Below are positions 8,669-17,577 of a stretch of DNA of 64,000 nucleotides, piece after piece. Source of the stretch: Paracoccus shandongensis (GTDB lineage Bacteria; Pseudomonadota; Alphaproteobacteria; Rhodobacterales; Rhodobacteraceae). The position numbers were made by a program, and so were the translations under genes. Location: assembly GCF_017315735.1 (NCBI RefSeq), contig NZ_JAFLRK010000016.1, forward strand, positions 1 through 64,000, given 5' to 3'. Numbering within the stretch: the stretch's first letter is position 1; every line of letters begins with the position of its first letter. A model generated the notes under the pieces. It saw nothing but the letters and a program-made list of their open reading frames with translations, was not told the origin of the DNA and made no database searches.

Positions 8669-9928
8669 ATGAGCGGCAAGCCCTCCGGCAATAAACCGGA
8701 CAAGTTGCGTGAAGGGAACGGCCTGCTTCGCCGTCTTCTTGCCATCCTGCGTCAGGAAGGCGGCATGGGAATGTATGACCGCATCCGCTATCCGAAGCCT
8801 TTCTGGCGGCGTCCGGCCCTGCCATCCCCGATTCGAGGGCCGGTCAGGATCCGCGGCGGGGAGGCGGATGAACGGGAACAGGTCGAACGGGCCTTGCGGG
8901 ATTTCGGGATTGCAATCGCCCCGGATGATGCCCCCGGGGCCGCAGAGGTGATCCATCTCGGCCCCGACTGGCCAGACATCGCGCATGTCACGGACAAGGA
9001 CATCCTGGCAGGCACCGAACCGCCGGATCTGGACAGGATGACCGCACTTGCCAGGCGATGCCGTGTGGTGTTGACCGCCTGCGCGTCCGGGATTTCCGCA
9101 CTGGCCGACAGGGGGATTGCGCTGGAAAGGATATTCTTCCTGAAGGATCGGCAACGCCTTCACGAGGGCATGACGCGCTGTCTTCTGGCCTTGCAGCATG
9201 GTTCAGCGGCGGCATCGTCCTGGCATCATTTTTCGGACCTGCAGAACCTGCCCGGGCGTCCCCGGATCTGTGTCGGGCTTCCGGAAACAGCCGGGCGCCG
9301 GCAAAGCTTTCTGTCCAGGGGGCTGAAGAATTTCATCCTGTTCGATGGGATCAGGCGAAATCCCGGCTGGATCGGAACGGGGGAAAGCTTTCGGATGATG
9401 GCACAAGCCTGCCTGGACCAGGGCTTGGACCGCGCCTTGTTCACCGAGGACGATGTCGAGCTTCCGCTCGACTTCGAAGATCGCCTTACCCGCATCCAGG
9501 CCTATCTGGACAGTTGTGACTGGGATGTGTTTTCGGGCCTGATCACCGATATCGGCCCGGATTACGCAGTCACACGGGTGGTGCGGCGGAATGGTGAGAC
9601 ATTCGTCCACCTGAACCGCTGTGTGGGCATGGTCTTCGGCCTGTACAGCAGGAATGCGCTCTTGCGCCTTGCCTCGTGGAGTTCAGCCTCTGGCCTGACA
9701 ATTGACCGCTATCTCGAAAAGACCGGCAGCCTGGAAGTGGTCACCACCCTGCCATTCCTGGCGGGGCATGATGACAGGCTTAGATCGTCGATATGGCGCT
9801 TCAGCAACCGGCGCTACAGCCGCATGATCCGGGGCAGCGAGGAAAAGCTGCGGCTGATGGTCCGAGCCCATGAAGACAGGCAGATGAACCCGAAAGCCGT
9901 TCCGGGACGAAATATCACGAAAGCTTAA
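8669..9928 (+). CDS. putative glycosyltransferase, uncharacterised
   Basis: A protein of 419 residues from ATG 8669, or 387 from ATG 8765. The second start has the better ribosome site (AGGAAGG at 8754-8760) and is a real alternative. The C-terminal half contains FILFDGIRRN, ALFTEDDVELPLDFEDRL and LNRCVGMVFGLYSRNALL, which look like a GT25- or GT2-type fold with an acidic metal site (EDDVE). The N-terminal half resembles a Rossmann-like binding domain and I do not recognise it. It follows the Stealth gene by 35 bases, so it is probably the last gene of the island operon. Confidence 0.5.
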   Translation: MSGKPSGNKPDKLREGNGLLRRLLAILRQEGGMGMYDRIRYPKPFWRRPALPSPIRGPVRIRGGEADEREQVERALRDFGIAIAPDDAPGAAEVIHLGPDWPDIAHVTDKDILAGTEPPDLDRMTALARRCRVVLTACASGISALADRGIALERIFFLKDRQRLHEGMTRCLLALQHGSAAASSWHHFSDLQNLPGRPRICVGLPETAGRRQSFLSRGLKNFILFDGIRRNPGWIGTGESFRMMAQACLDQGLDRALFTEDDVELPLDFEDRLTRIQAYLDSCDWDVFSGLITDIGPDYAVTRVVRRNGETFVHLNRCVGMVFGLYSRNALLRLASWSSASGLTIDRYLEKTGSLEVVTTLPFLAGHDDRLRSSIWRFSNRRYSRMIRGSEEKLRLMVRAHEDRQMNPKAVPGRNITKA

Positions 9929-10240
9929 CAGGGCTGTTTCCTGGTCCTTACGAACAGGATCTATGCAGAAGGTCAGTCGCATGTTCCTCAGGATGCTGCC
10001 ATGCCCCGTCCTTCTCCTGAAGAAATCAACGATTTCCTGCGCAATCAGCACGGCGCCAGACCGCGAAAGCCCCCGTCAGGCAGCCGCGCCCGGCGGCGGA
10101 TAGCGAAAATCCCTGCGCCGTCCTGGCGCGCGGGGGCTTTCTGGCTTTCTGCGGGTCTGCGGTTCTGCCGGCGCGTCCCGCCTAGTCTGTCAAGCCTGAC
10201 GATCGCCATGCAGCGGCGCAGCTAGGCGGGCCGGATCCCT
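9929..10240. other. convergent intergenic region with long inverted repeat
   Basis: These 312 bases lie between two convergent genes. GAAAGCCCCCG at 10065-10075 and CGGGGGCTTTC at 10131-10141 are exact inverted copies (11 bp arms, 55-base spacer). The right copy followed by TGG could end transcripts from the left. A 74-codon open frame over the repeat has no family look and I do not call it. Confidence 0.5.
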
Positions 10241-10906
10241 TCAGGACTCCGCCGCCTCCATGTTGGCACTGTGGTGCGCAATCGCGTCGTCGATGTCGTT
10301 GTAGTAGTAAAGCTTGCCATTTTCCAGAACTGCCCCGGACTGGCAGATGCGCTTGAGTGTGCCAAGACTGTGGGACACGACGATCGCCGAAGACGTGCAC
10401 AGCCTTTGCTTCAAAAGCTCGGTACTTTTCTTGCGGAAGCTGGCATCGCCGACGGCCGTGACCTCGTCGATCAGGTAGGTGTCGAAGGGCACCGCCATGG
10501 ATGCCCCGAATGCCAGGCGCGAGCGCATCCCGGATGAATAGGTGCGGAATGGCAGATAGTAATGCTGCCCCAGGCCGGCGAAATTCTGGACGAAATCGCT
10601 GACCGCATCGGTGTCCAGACCATAGACGCGTGCAAGAAAGCGGACGTTCTGCTCGCCCGACAGTTCCTTGTGAAAGGCGCCGGCAAAACCCACCGGCCAC
10701 GAGATGCGCCCGGTGGACAGGATCCGTCCCGATGTGGGCAACATGCTGCCGGCCATCATCCGCAGAAGCGAGGATTTGCCTGCTCCGTTCCGACCCAGCA
10801 GGGCGACCGCCTCTCCGGTTGGAAAGACGGCCGTGATATTGTCAGCAATGACCTTCTTCCGGCCGTTCAGCCGATAAATCTTGGTCAGATTTTCCAGCTT
10901 GATCAT
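10241..10906 (-). CDS. kpsT: capsule polysaccharide ABC transporter ATPase (KpsT-like)
   Basis: A 221-residue ATPase that powers export of capsular polysaccharide across the inner membrane. The Walker A loop is GRNGAGKSS at residues 38-46, the signature region is TYSSGMRSRLAFG near 122-134, Walker B is YLIDE at 144-148, and the switch histidine is in VVSHS near 179. The SSGMRSR form of the signature is usual for KpsT/Wzt-type proteins. It starts 6 bases after the stop of the KpsE-like gene, so they are co-transcribed. Its permease partner KpsM is divergent at 12492-13319. Confidence 0.9.
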   Translation of the reverse strand: MIKLENLTKIYRLNGRKKVIADNITAVFPTGEAVALLGRNGAGKSSLLRMMAGSMLPTSGRILSTGRISWPVGFAGAFHKELSGEQNVRFLARVYGLDTDAVSDFVQNFAGLGQHYYLPFRTYSSGMRSRLAFGASMAVPFDTYLIDEVTAVGDASFRKKSTELLKQRLCTSSAIVVSHSLGTLKRICQSGAVLENGKLYYYNDIDDAIAHHSANMEAAES

Positions 10907-10912
10907 GAGTCC

Positions 10913-12367
10913 TTACCGGCGCCGATCCCGGGATCCATAATAGAACATGGTGCCCAGCAGCCATATCAGCAGCAGAAAGCCCGACACGACCACCAGGAAA
11001 CGGATGCGGTGGGGGTATTCCGCCATGGTCGCAAGGGTCGGGCGGACATAGGCCGCCAGATATAGAGCCCGCCGCTCGGCCGAGGCACGGGCTGAATCAT
11101 AGGCCGCCAGGGCTGCCGTATAGGATTCCTCGGCAAACTGGCGATCGACCTGGATGGCTTCGAACTGGCTAACGATTTCGGCAAGGGCCGCCGCCTCGAT
11201 CTGGTCTGTGCCGACCTTGTTGCGCTGTTCCCGGATCTGTTCGCGGATGGAGTTTACCCGTAATTCGCCTTGGACGATCCGCGGATCTCCTTCGGGGGCA
11301 TTGACCCGCAGCATGTCCAGTTGCACCAGGGCCTCGGCCAGCTGCTGCTGCAAGGTCGCCACGATCCCGGCCTGCTCCACCGTGGCCGAGTTCGGGTCGA
11401 TGATCTGGTTCTTGCTGCGGAAGGCGCTGACGGCCTGCCGGGCTTGCTTCAGCCGCTCGATGGCCAGATCCAGATCCTCGCGCGCATATTTCATGGAATC
11501 CTGCCGTGCCACGGCATTGATCTCGTCCAGCCGTTTCTGGCTTTCGGCAAGAATGACATCCGCGATCAGCTTGGCATCCGCCGGATCATAGGCAAGGATC
11601 CGCAGGTCCAGCATCCCCTCGTCGTAATAGATCTTCACCATCCGGTTCCAGTGACGGACCAGATCCTCGATCTGCGGACTGCCGTCATAGCTGAACATGA
11701 CATCTTCGGGATGCTTGGACCAGATCGCTGCCAGATCGACTTTCTTGGCGACCTCCTCGACCAGTGACTGGCTCTGGATGAACTTGTAGAGGATGTCCGT
11801 ATCCGAACCGGAATTCTGGGCCAGCTTGGTCAAGCCGCTCAACGCGTCCAGGGCACTGTCGTTCTGTTCGCTGCGGACAAGAAAGCCGACATAGGAAGCG
11901 TACTGATCCGCAGCGCGTCCCCACAGATACCAGGCAGTGCCCAGGGTGGGCAAAGCCACGATCAGCAGGAAGCTGAACAGAACAAGCCAGTGCCGCGGCT
12001 TGGGGGTCGCGGCGGGCAGTTCGGGAAAGGCTGCCGGGAATGCCTTCCCATGCCCGGCAGCCCACCGGGGCTGGACGGGCGTAAGTTCGGATTTGTTCAA
12101 CGCCCTCAGCATCTTGGCCCGACGTAGCTTCCTGGCCTGCAATGCCTTGGCTTGTGCGACCTTTGCCACGGCGGTTGCATCAGGGTCGTCCTGAACCTCG
12201 TCTGCTGGCGCTGGCGCGGGTATCATCGAAAGGGACTTCCTGGTGTTTGCCTTTTGCCCGGCCCTGCCTGCCTTCACACCGACCGGGCCCCGATCCGTGG
12301 TCTCGGCATCCGACCGGGCATTCCCGCTTTCCGGCCCTGTTCCGGTGTCGAACTGTCCGTCGTTCAT
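10913..12367 (-). CDS. kpsE: capsule export inner-membrane/periplasmic protein (KpsE-like)
   Basis: A 484-residue polysaccharide co-polymerase-type protein of the KpsE/BexC/CtrB family, which links the inner-membrane exporter to the outer-membrane channel. After a charged, Ala/Lys-rich cytoplasmic leader of about 125 residues there is a membrane helix (LVLFSFLLIVALPTLGTAWY). The periplasmic part has long predicted coiled coils (about 280-430). A second helix sits at about 455-475, before a short YGSRDRRR tail. The long leader is more than E. coli KpsE carries. It lies directly upstream of kpsT. Confidence 0.87.
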   Translation of the reverse strand: MNDGQFDTGTGPESGNARSDAETTDRGPVGVKAGRAGQKANTRKSLSMIPAPAPADEVQDDPDATAVAKVAQAKALQARKLRRAKMLRALNKSELTPVQPRWAAGHGKAFPAAFPELPAATPKPRHWLVLFSFLLIVALPTLGTAWYLWGRAADQYASYVGFLVRSEQNDSALDALSGLTKLAQNSGSDTDILYKFIQSQSLVEEVAKKVDLAAIWSKHPEDVMFSYDGSPQIEDLVRHWNRMVKIYYDEGMLDLRILAYDPADAKLIADVILAESQKRLDEINAVARQDSMKYAREDLDLAIERLKQARQAVSAFRSKNQIIDPNSATVEQAGIVATLQQQLAEALVQLDMLRVNAPEGDPRIVQGELRVNSIREQIREQRNKVGTDQIEAAALAEIVSQFEAIQVDRQFAEESYTAALAAYDSARASAERRALYLAAYVRPTLATMAEYPHRIRFLVVVSGFLLLIWLLGTMFYYGSRDRRR

Positions 12368-12491
12368 CGCGGGGATCTTTCTCTGGTCATGGGCATTGCA
12401 TCGGCTTATCTGGCAGGTCCAGAGGATAGGTATCTAAAGACAATCGCCACAAGCCTCCAGAGCCAGATTCACCCGCGTCAAGGACAGTCGC

Positions 12492-13319
12492 ATGGCATTT
12501 CGCCACCTGAGATCACAGCCTCCTGCCTTTCAGCAGCAGCCTGGAACCGGGGTCAGCTTCCCCATGGCCCGCACCGTCGGGGCGCTGATCATGCGGGAAG
12601 TGTCTTCCACCTATGGCAAAAGAGTAGGCGGCTATCTCTGGGTGATCCTGGAACCCATTGCAGGCATCGTCCTGTTGACGCTGATCTTCTCGGTCGCCTT
12701 GCGGACACCGCCCATCGGCACCAGCTTTGCCGTTTTCTATGCGACGGGTCTGATGCCGTTCATGTTCTATGGAACCCTGAGCGCCGCGGTCGCTAGTTCA
12801 ATCTCGTTCTCGAAGCCCTTGCTCAGCTATCCGGCCATCACCGTGACCGATGCGATCATTTCTCGCGCGCTTGTGAACAGCATTACGGGGCTTCTGGTCG
12901 GCTATATCCTGTTCTCGATCCTCCTGGGGATCGAGGAAACACGGACAAATCCGCAGATCGGCCAGATCGCCCTGGCCTACGGGATGGCCTTCGTGCTGGC
13001 GCTTGGCGTGGGGTCGGTGAACGCCTTCCTGTTCGCGGCCCTTCCCGAATGGCAATCGCTCTGGATTATCGTGAACCGGCCGCTGATGATCGTGTCCTGC
13101 GTGCTGTTCATGTATGACGACGTGCCCCATCCCTATGACGACTATCTTTGGTGGAACCCTCTGATCCATGTGGTGGGCCAGATGCGGAAGGGTTTTTACC
13201 TGACCTATCCGGGCGACTACATCAGTCCGGTCTATGTGTTTTCCGTGGGCCTGGTTCTCTGGGTGATCGGCACCGCATTGCTGCTGCGCTATCACCGGGA
13301 AATCCTGTTCGAATGGTGA
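12492..13319 (+). CDS. kpsM: capsule polysaccharide ABC transporter permease (KpsM-like)
   Basis: A 275-residue ABC-2 type permease with about six membrane helices, forming the inner-membrane channel for capsule export. The short cytoplasmic start is followed by ALIMREVSSTYGKRVGGYLW, the amphipathic segment common in KpsM/Wzm proteins. The C-terminal part contains WWNPLIHVVGQMRKGFY, another family block. It is transcribed away from kpsE-kpsT with a 124-base gap that must hold both promoters. No KpsC, KpsS or KpsD gene was found beside it. Confidence 0.9.
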   Translation: MAFRHLRSQPPAFQQQPGTGVSFPMARTVGALIMREVSSTYGKRVGGYLWVILEPIAGIVLLTLIFSVALRTPPIGTSFAVFYATGLMPFMFYGTLSAAVASSISFSKPLLSYPAITVTDAIISRALVNSITGLLVGYILFSILLGIEETRTNPQIGQIALAYGMAFVLALGVGSVNAFLFAALPEWQSLWIIVNRPLMIVSCVLFMYDDVPHPYDDYLWWNPLIHVVGQMRKGFYLTYPGDYISPVYVFSVGLVLWVIGTALLLRYHREILFEW

Positions 13320-13411
13320 ACGAGGTGAAGAAGTCCTGGACAGGCAAAGAAAGCCGTTTCCGGTGACCGTGTTGCCGGCAATGTTACAAGATCGCTTTGC
13401 ACTGAAAAGCT

Positions 13412-14392
13412 TTACAGCCCCGCCGCCCACAGCCTGAAGCGCCGCGCGCCGGTGATCTCGCGCACCAGCCCCATCCGGCGCATCCGCGACAGCAGCCGTT
13501 CCGCCGTGTCGCGGCTGATCCCGGCCAGTTCCTCGACCTGGGCGGTGTGCAGGACCGGATGGGCGGCCAGGGCCGCGATGATGCGGGCGGGGTTCTGGCC
13601 CTTGATCGTTGCCGTGGCCTCGCGCGCGGCCCCGGCCCAATCGGCGATGCGGTCCAGCATCCGGCCGGCATCGCCTGCGCCCTGGGTCACGGCGGCCAGG
13701 TGGCGCGACAGGCGCCGTTCGGGCGGCCCGCCATCGGCCCAGATCGCCCGGCCGTGGCGGCCCAGGGGCACAAAGACCAGGCCCGGCGTGGCGCGGGCCA
13801 TGTCGCGGGCGGCCCAGACCGCGCCCTCGATCGCGGCCCCCTCGGGCGACAGATCGGCCAGCCGCCACAGCATCCGCGCCGCAGGCGCGCGGGCCAGGGG
13901 ATGCAGGGCCGCCAGCCCCTCCATCGCCTCGCCGAAATCCGCGGCCGCCGCGTCGAAGGCGGTGCCGACGGGGCGTTCCGACCAGGCCGGATCCGCCTGG
14001 TCCTCGGCCCGGTGAAGCGCCAGGAAATCGCGCAGCCGGGCAGGGTCGGATTGCCCTTCCAGCCGCCGCAGCGCCCAGCGGGCCTGCGCCATGGCCCCCA
14101 GGTCGGTCCCGGCGCGGGCGGCCATGGCGTCAAGGCCGATCTCCTCGCGCGACAGGGGGGTGCCCTGGGCGCGCAGCATGTCCTCGATCTCGATCAGGGC
14201 CAGGCGGCGGGTGGCGCCCGCGCGGGCCCCCTGATCCATCAGGGCCAGCCGCGCCTCCAGCCGCCCGACCGACAGCGCGGCTCCGGCCAAGTCCACGGCC
14301 AGCGCCGACTGCGCCGCCAGCCAGTCGGCAGGCCGGGGCAGGGCGGTTTCGCCCTCATCGAAGTCTTGCCAGGAAAGCCCGGATCCACGCAT
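13412..14392 (-). CDS. helix-turn-helix protein, DUF1612-like
   Basis: A 326-residue protein. The last 75 residues (VLHTAQVEELAGISRDTAERLLSRM, quoted in part, then RRMGLVREITG) form a winged-helix or HTH domain. The N-terminal part, with a charged LALIEIEDMLRAQG block, recalls the alphaproteobacterial plasmid family called RHE_PE00001 or DUF1612, whose role is unknown. DNA binding is likely, and the target is not evident. It may regulate the RND genes downstream on the same strand or be a plasmid housekeeping protein. Family assignment is from memory and moderate. Confidence 0.55.
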   Translation of the reverse strand: MRGSGLSWQDFDEGETALPRPADWLAAQSALAVDLAGAALSVGRLEARLALMDQGARAGATRRLALIEIEDMLRAQGTPLSREEIGLDAMAARAGTDLGAMAQARWALRRLEGQSDPARLRDFLALHRAEDQADPAWSERPVGTAFDAAAADFGEAMEGLAALHPLARAPAARMLWRLADLSPEGAAIEGAVWAARDMARATPGLVFVPLGRHGRAIWADGGPPERRLSRHLAAVTQGAGDAGRMLDRIADWAGAAREATATIKGQNPARIIAALAAHPVLHTAQVEELAGISRDTAERLLSRMRRMGLVREITGARRFRLWAAGL

Positions 14393-14445
14393 ATCCGCAC
14401 CCTAATGCAGATCTGCCGAAGAACCAAGCTCCTGCTTTGGACCCT

Positions 14446-14502
14446 AAATATCCTCTGGGGGTCCGGGGGGCGAAGCGCCCCCGGCCGTCGCGGGACGCAA
14501 AG
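14446..14502 (-). terminator. GC-hairpin 3' repeat, copy 1
   Basis: Directly after the RND permease (minus strand) lies a hairpin with a CCGGGGGC/GCCCCCCGG stem and a GCTTC-type loop. On the minus strand it is preceded by TTGCGTCCCGCGACGG and followed by AGAGGATATTT. A second copy is at 56325-56390 in the same place relative to a minus-strand gene. It very likely acts as a terminator or mRNA 3' stabiliser. Confidence 0.7.
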
Positions 14503-17500
14503 CTACTCCGCCGCCACCGGCCCTGCCTCCGGGCTGCGGCGCAGCCCCTCGATCAGCACATAGATCACCGGGGTGATCAGCAGCGTCAGCACGAAGGCCA
14601 GGGACAGCCCGCCCACGATCACCGCGCCGATGGCCTGGCGGCTTTCCGATCCCGCGCCCGTGGCGATGGCCAGGGGCACCGCGCCCAGGACCGTGGCGAT
14701 GGTGGTCATCATCACCGGGCGCAGGCGGGTCACGGCGCCCTCGCGCGCGGCGACGGCCAGGGGTTTGCCCTCCTCGCGCAGCTGGTTGGCAAATTCCACG
14801 ATCAGGATGCCGTTCTTGGCCATGATGCCGATCAGCAGGATCATCCCCACCTGGGAAAAGATGTTCACCGTCCCGCCGGTCAGCCACAGCGTCCCCACCG
14901 CCCCGGCCAGGCCCAGGGGCACGGTCAGCATGATCGTCAAGGGCGTGCGGAAGCTTTCGAACTGCGCGGCCAGGACCAGGAAGACGATGGCCAGCGACAT
15001 GGCAAAGACCGAGGCGATTCCCCCGGCGCTTTCCAGGTAGTCCTTGGCCTGCCCTTCCCAGGCCAGCACCGCGCCCGCGGGCAGATCGACCGCCGCCGCC
15101 TCGACCGCCGCCATCGCGCCCGCCAGATCGGTGCCGGGACCGATATCGGCCTCCATCTCGACCGAGATCAGGCGGTCGTATCGGTTCACGGCGGGCGCGG
15201 TGGCCCCCGTCTCGATGCTGGCGAAAGCCCGCAGCGGGATCAGGTCGCCCCGGTCGTTGCGCAAAAACACCCCCAGCATGTCCTGCACAGAGTCGCGGTC
15301 CTGGGGATCGGCCTGCAGGATCACCGGATATTGCCGCCCGTCGCTGGTGTATTCGCCCACGCTGCGGGACGCGAACAACACCTGCAGGGTCTGGGCGATG
15401 GTTTCGGACGACAGCCCCAGATCCTGGGCGCGGGCGCGGTCGATCGACAGGCTGGCGCCCGGCTGGTTGGCGGAATAGCCCACCTCGACCGAGGCGAGGC
15501 GGGGGTCGCCCTCCAGCTGGGCGGCCAGGTCATTCGCCCAGGCGGCGGCGCGCGCCATGTCCGGGCCGCCCAGCATCCAGCGGATATTGCCCTGGCCGCT
15601 GGACAGGCCAAGGCCGCCCGCGGCGCGGATAAAGGTCTCGGCCTGGGTGATGCGGGCCAGTTCCGGGCGCAGGGTGGCGATCACCTGGTCCACGCTGACG
15701 GCGCGGTCCTTCCAGGGGGCCAGGTTCACGAACAGCAGCGAGCGGCGCAACTCGCCCCAGGTGCCGACGATGGTGGTCACGTTGGTCACGGTACCGTCCG
15801 CGCGCAGGGGTTCCAGCAGCGCCTCGACCTGGCGGGTGGCCGCATCCGTATAGGCCAGGTTCGACCCTTGCGGCGCGGTCACGGTGATGCGGATCTGGCC
15901 GCGATCCTCGTCGGGCGTCAGTTGCCGGGGCAGGTGCCCATAGACGGCGAAAGCCCCCGCCATCAGAAAGGCGGTCACGGCCAGGATCGGCAGGGGCCGG
16001 GCGATCAGCCGGTCCAGCACCGCGCCATAGACCCGCTCCAGCGCGCCGATCATGCGGTTGACGCTGCGGGTCAACAGGTTCGGGCGTTCCTCGCGCGGCA
16101 TGATCTTCGCGGCCAGGACCGGCGACAGGGTCAGCGCGATCAGGGCCGACACGGCCACGGCCACGGCCAGCACGATGCCGAATTCGGCGAACAGCTTGCC
16201 GATCTCACCTTCCATGAAGCTGACGGGCACGAAGACCGCGACCAGAACGGCGGTGGTGGCGATCACGGCAAAGCTGACCTGGGCCGATCCGTCGCGCGCG
16301 GCCTGCAGCCGCGACTTGCCCATGGCGCGGTGGCGCTGGATGTTTTCCAGCACCACGATGGCGTCGTCCACCACCAGGCCGATGGCCAGGATCAGCGCGA
16401 ACAGCGTCAGGATGTTGATGGAAAAGCCGAAACCCAGCATCGCCAGCCCCGCGCCCAGGGCGGAAATCGGAATGGTCACCACCGGGATCATCGACAGCCG
16501 CATCGACCCCAGGAACAGGAAGATCACCGCGATCACCAGGCCCACCGCCTCGGCAAAGACCTTGAGCACCTGGTGGATCGAGCTTTCGATGAACACGGCC
16601 TCGTCCGCGGTGATGTCCAGGGCCATCCCCGGGGGCAGGGTCGGGCGGATCCGGTCCAGTTCGGCCCGCACGGCTTGCGAGATGGCGACGGTGTTGGCCT
16701 GGGCCTGCGGCTGGACGCCCAGGCCAAGCGAGACCACGCCATTGGCGCGAAAGATCGACTCGCGCTGTTCGGGGCCTTCCTCGATGCGGGCCACGTCGCC
16801 AAGGCGCAGGGGGCGGCCCCCCCGGTCCCCATCGGCGCCCCGGATCACCACCTGGCGGAAGGCGTCCGGGCTGGAAAACCGGGTCCGGGCCAGGACCTGC
16901 AACTGCCGGGCGCCGGTCTCGATCTCGCCTGCGGGCAGTTCGATGTTGTTGGCCTCCAGCGCGGCGATGATGTCGCTTGTGGTGACGGCCTGGGCGGCCA
17001 TGCGCGAGGGGTCCAGCCAGATGCGCATCGAGGGCGACCGCGCGCCGAAGGTCGCGGTGTTGGCGACGCCGGGCAGCCGGGCCAGCCGGTCCACCAGGAA
17101 GCGGTCGGCATAGTCCGACAGTTGCAGCGGCGTCATGGCGGGGCTGGACAGCGACAGGCGCACGACCGGGTCGCCCTCGCTGTCGTTCTTGTCCACGCGG
17201 GGACGCTCGGCCTCCTCGGGCAGGCGGCCCACCACCCGGTCCACGGCATTGCGCACGTCGTTGGCGGCCGCGTCGATGTCGCGGCCGGAATCGAAGGTCA
17301 GCACCGTGCGCATCCGCCCGCGTTCGGATTCCGTGGCCATGGCGGTGACGCCGCTGACGCCCGCCAGCGCGCCCTCGATCACGGATGCGACCTGGCTGTC
17401 CACCACATCGGGGGCCGCACCCGTGTAATCGACGCGGACCGTGACCTCGGCGGCCTCGACCCGGGGCAGTTCGCGCACCGGCAGGCGCGACATGGCGACC

Positions 17501-17577
17501 GCGCCCACCAGCACGATCAAGAGGTTCAGCACCGTGGCCATCACCGGGCGGCGCAGCGACAGGTCGGGCAGGCTCAT
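14503..17577 (-). CDS. RND efflux transporter permease
   Basis: A 1024-residue inner-membrane pump subunit of the AcrB/HAE1 type. It has the usual start LSLRRPVMATVLNLL, two large periplasmic loops, and twelve expected membrane helices. The GLVVDDAIVVLENI block in the first helix group holds the paired aspartates of proton relay. PEGDPVVRLS-like and PLRADGTVTNV stretches fit the porter domains. The start overlaps the adaptor stop by 4 bases, so the two are one operon. No outer-membrane factor follows, so it would have to use a TolC encoded elsewhere. Substrate cannot be told from sequence. Confidence 0.92.
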   Translation of the reverse strand: MSLPDLSLRRPVMATVLNLLIVLVGAVAMSRLPVRELPRVEAAEVTVRVDYTGAAPDVVDSQVASVIEGALAGVSGVTAMATESERGRMRTVLTFDSGRDIDAAANDVRNAVDRVVGRLPEEAERPRVDKNDSEGDPVVRLSLSSPAMTPLQLSDYADRFLVDRLARLPGVANTATFGARSPSMRIWLDPSRMAAQAVTTSDIIAALEANNIELPAGEIETGARQLQVLARTRFSSPDAFRQVVIRGADGDRGGRPLRLGDVARIEEGPEQRESIFRANGVVSLGLGVQPQAQANTVAISQAVRAELDRIRPTLPPGMALDITADEAVFIESSIHQVLKVFAEAVGLVIAVIFLFLGSMRLSMIPVVTIPISALGAGLAMLGFGFSINILTLFALILAIGLVVDDAIVVLENIQRHRAMGKSRLQAARDGSAQVSFAVIATTAVLVAVFVPVSFMEGEIGKLFAEFGIVLAVAVAVSALIALTLSPVLAAKIMPREERPNLLTRSVNRMIGALERVYGAVLDRLIARPLPILAVTAFLMAGAFAVYGHLPRQLTPDEDRGQIRITVTAPQGSNLAYTDAATRQVEALLEPLRADGTVTNVTTIVGTWGELRRSLLFVNLAPWKDRAVSVDQVIATLRPELARITQAETFIRAAGGLGLSSGQGNIRWMLGGPDMARAAAWANDLAAQLEGDPRLASVEVGYSANQPGASLSIDRARAQDLGLSSETIAQTLQVLFASRSVGEYTSDGRQYPVILQADPQDRDSVQDMLGVFLRNDRGDLIPLRAFASIETGATAPAVNRYDRLISVEMEADIGPGTDLAGAMAAVEAAAVDLPAGAVLAWEGQAKDYLESAGGIASVFAMSLAIVFLVLAAQFESFRTPLTIMLTVPLGLAGAVGTLWLTGGTVNIFSQVGMILLIGIMAKNGILIVEFANQLREEGKPLAVAAREGAVTRLRPVMMTTIATVLGAVPLAIATGAGSESRQAIGAVIVGGLSLAFVLTLLITPVIYVLIEGLRRSPEAGPVAAE

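Noticed and set aside
10001..10225. 74-codon frame between the GT-like gene and kpsT
   Set aside because: Overlies a long inverted repeat and has a composition and peptide with no family look.
14393..14445. Possible separate small gene between the HTH and RND genes
   Set aside because: Too short, and explained as the HTH leader next to the hairpin element.
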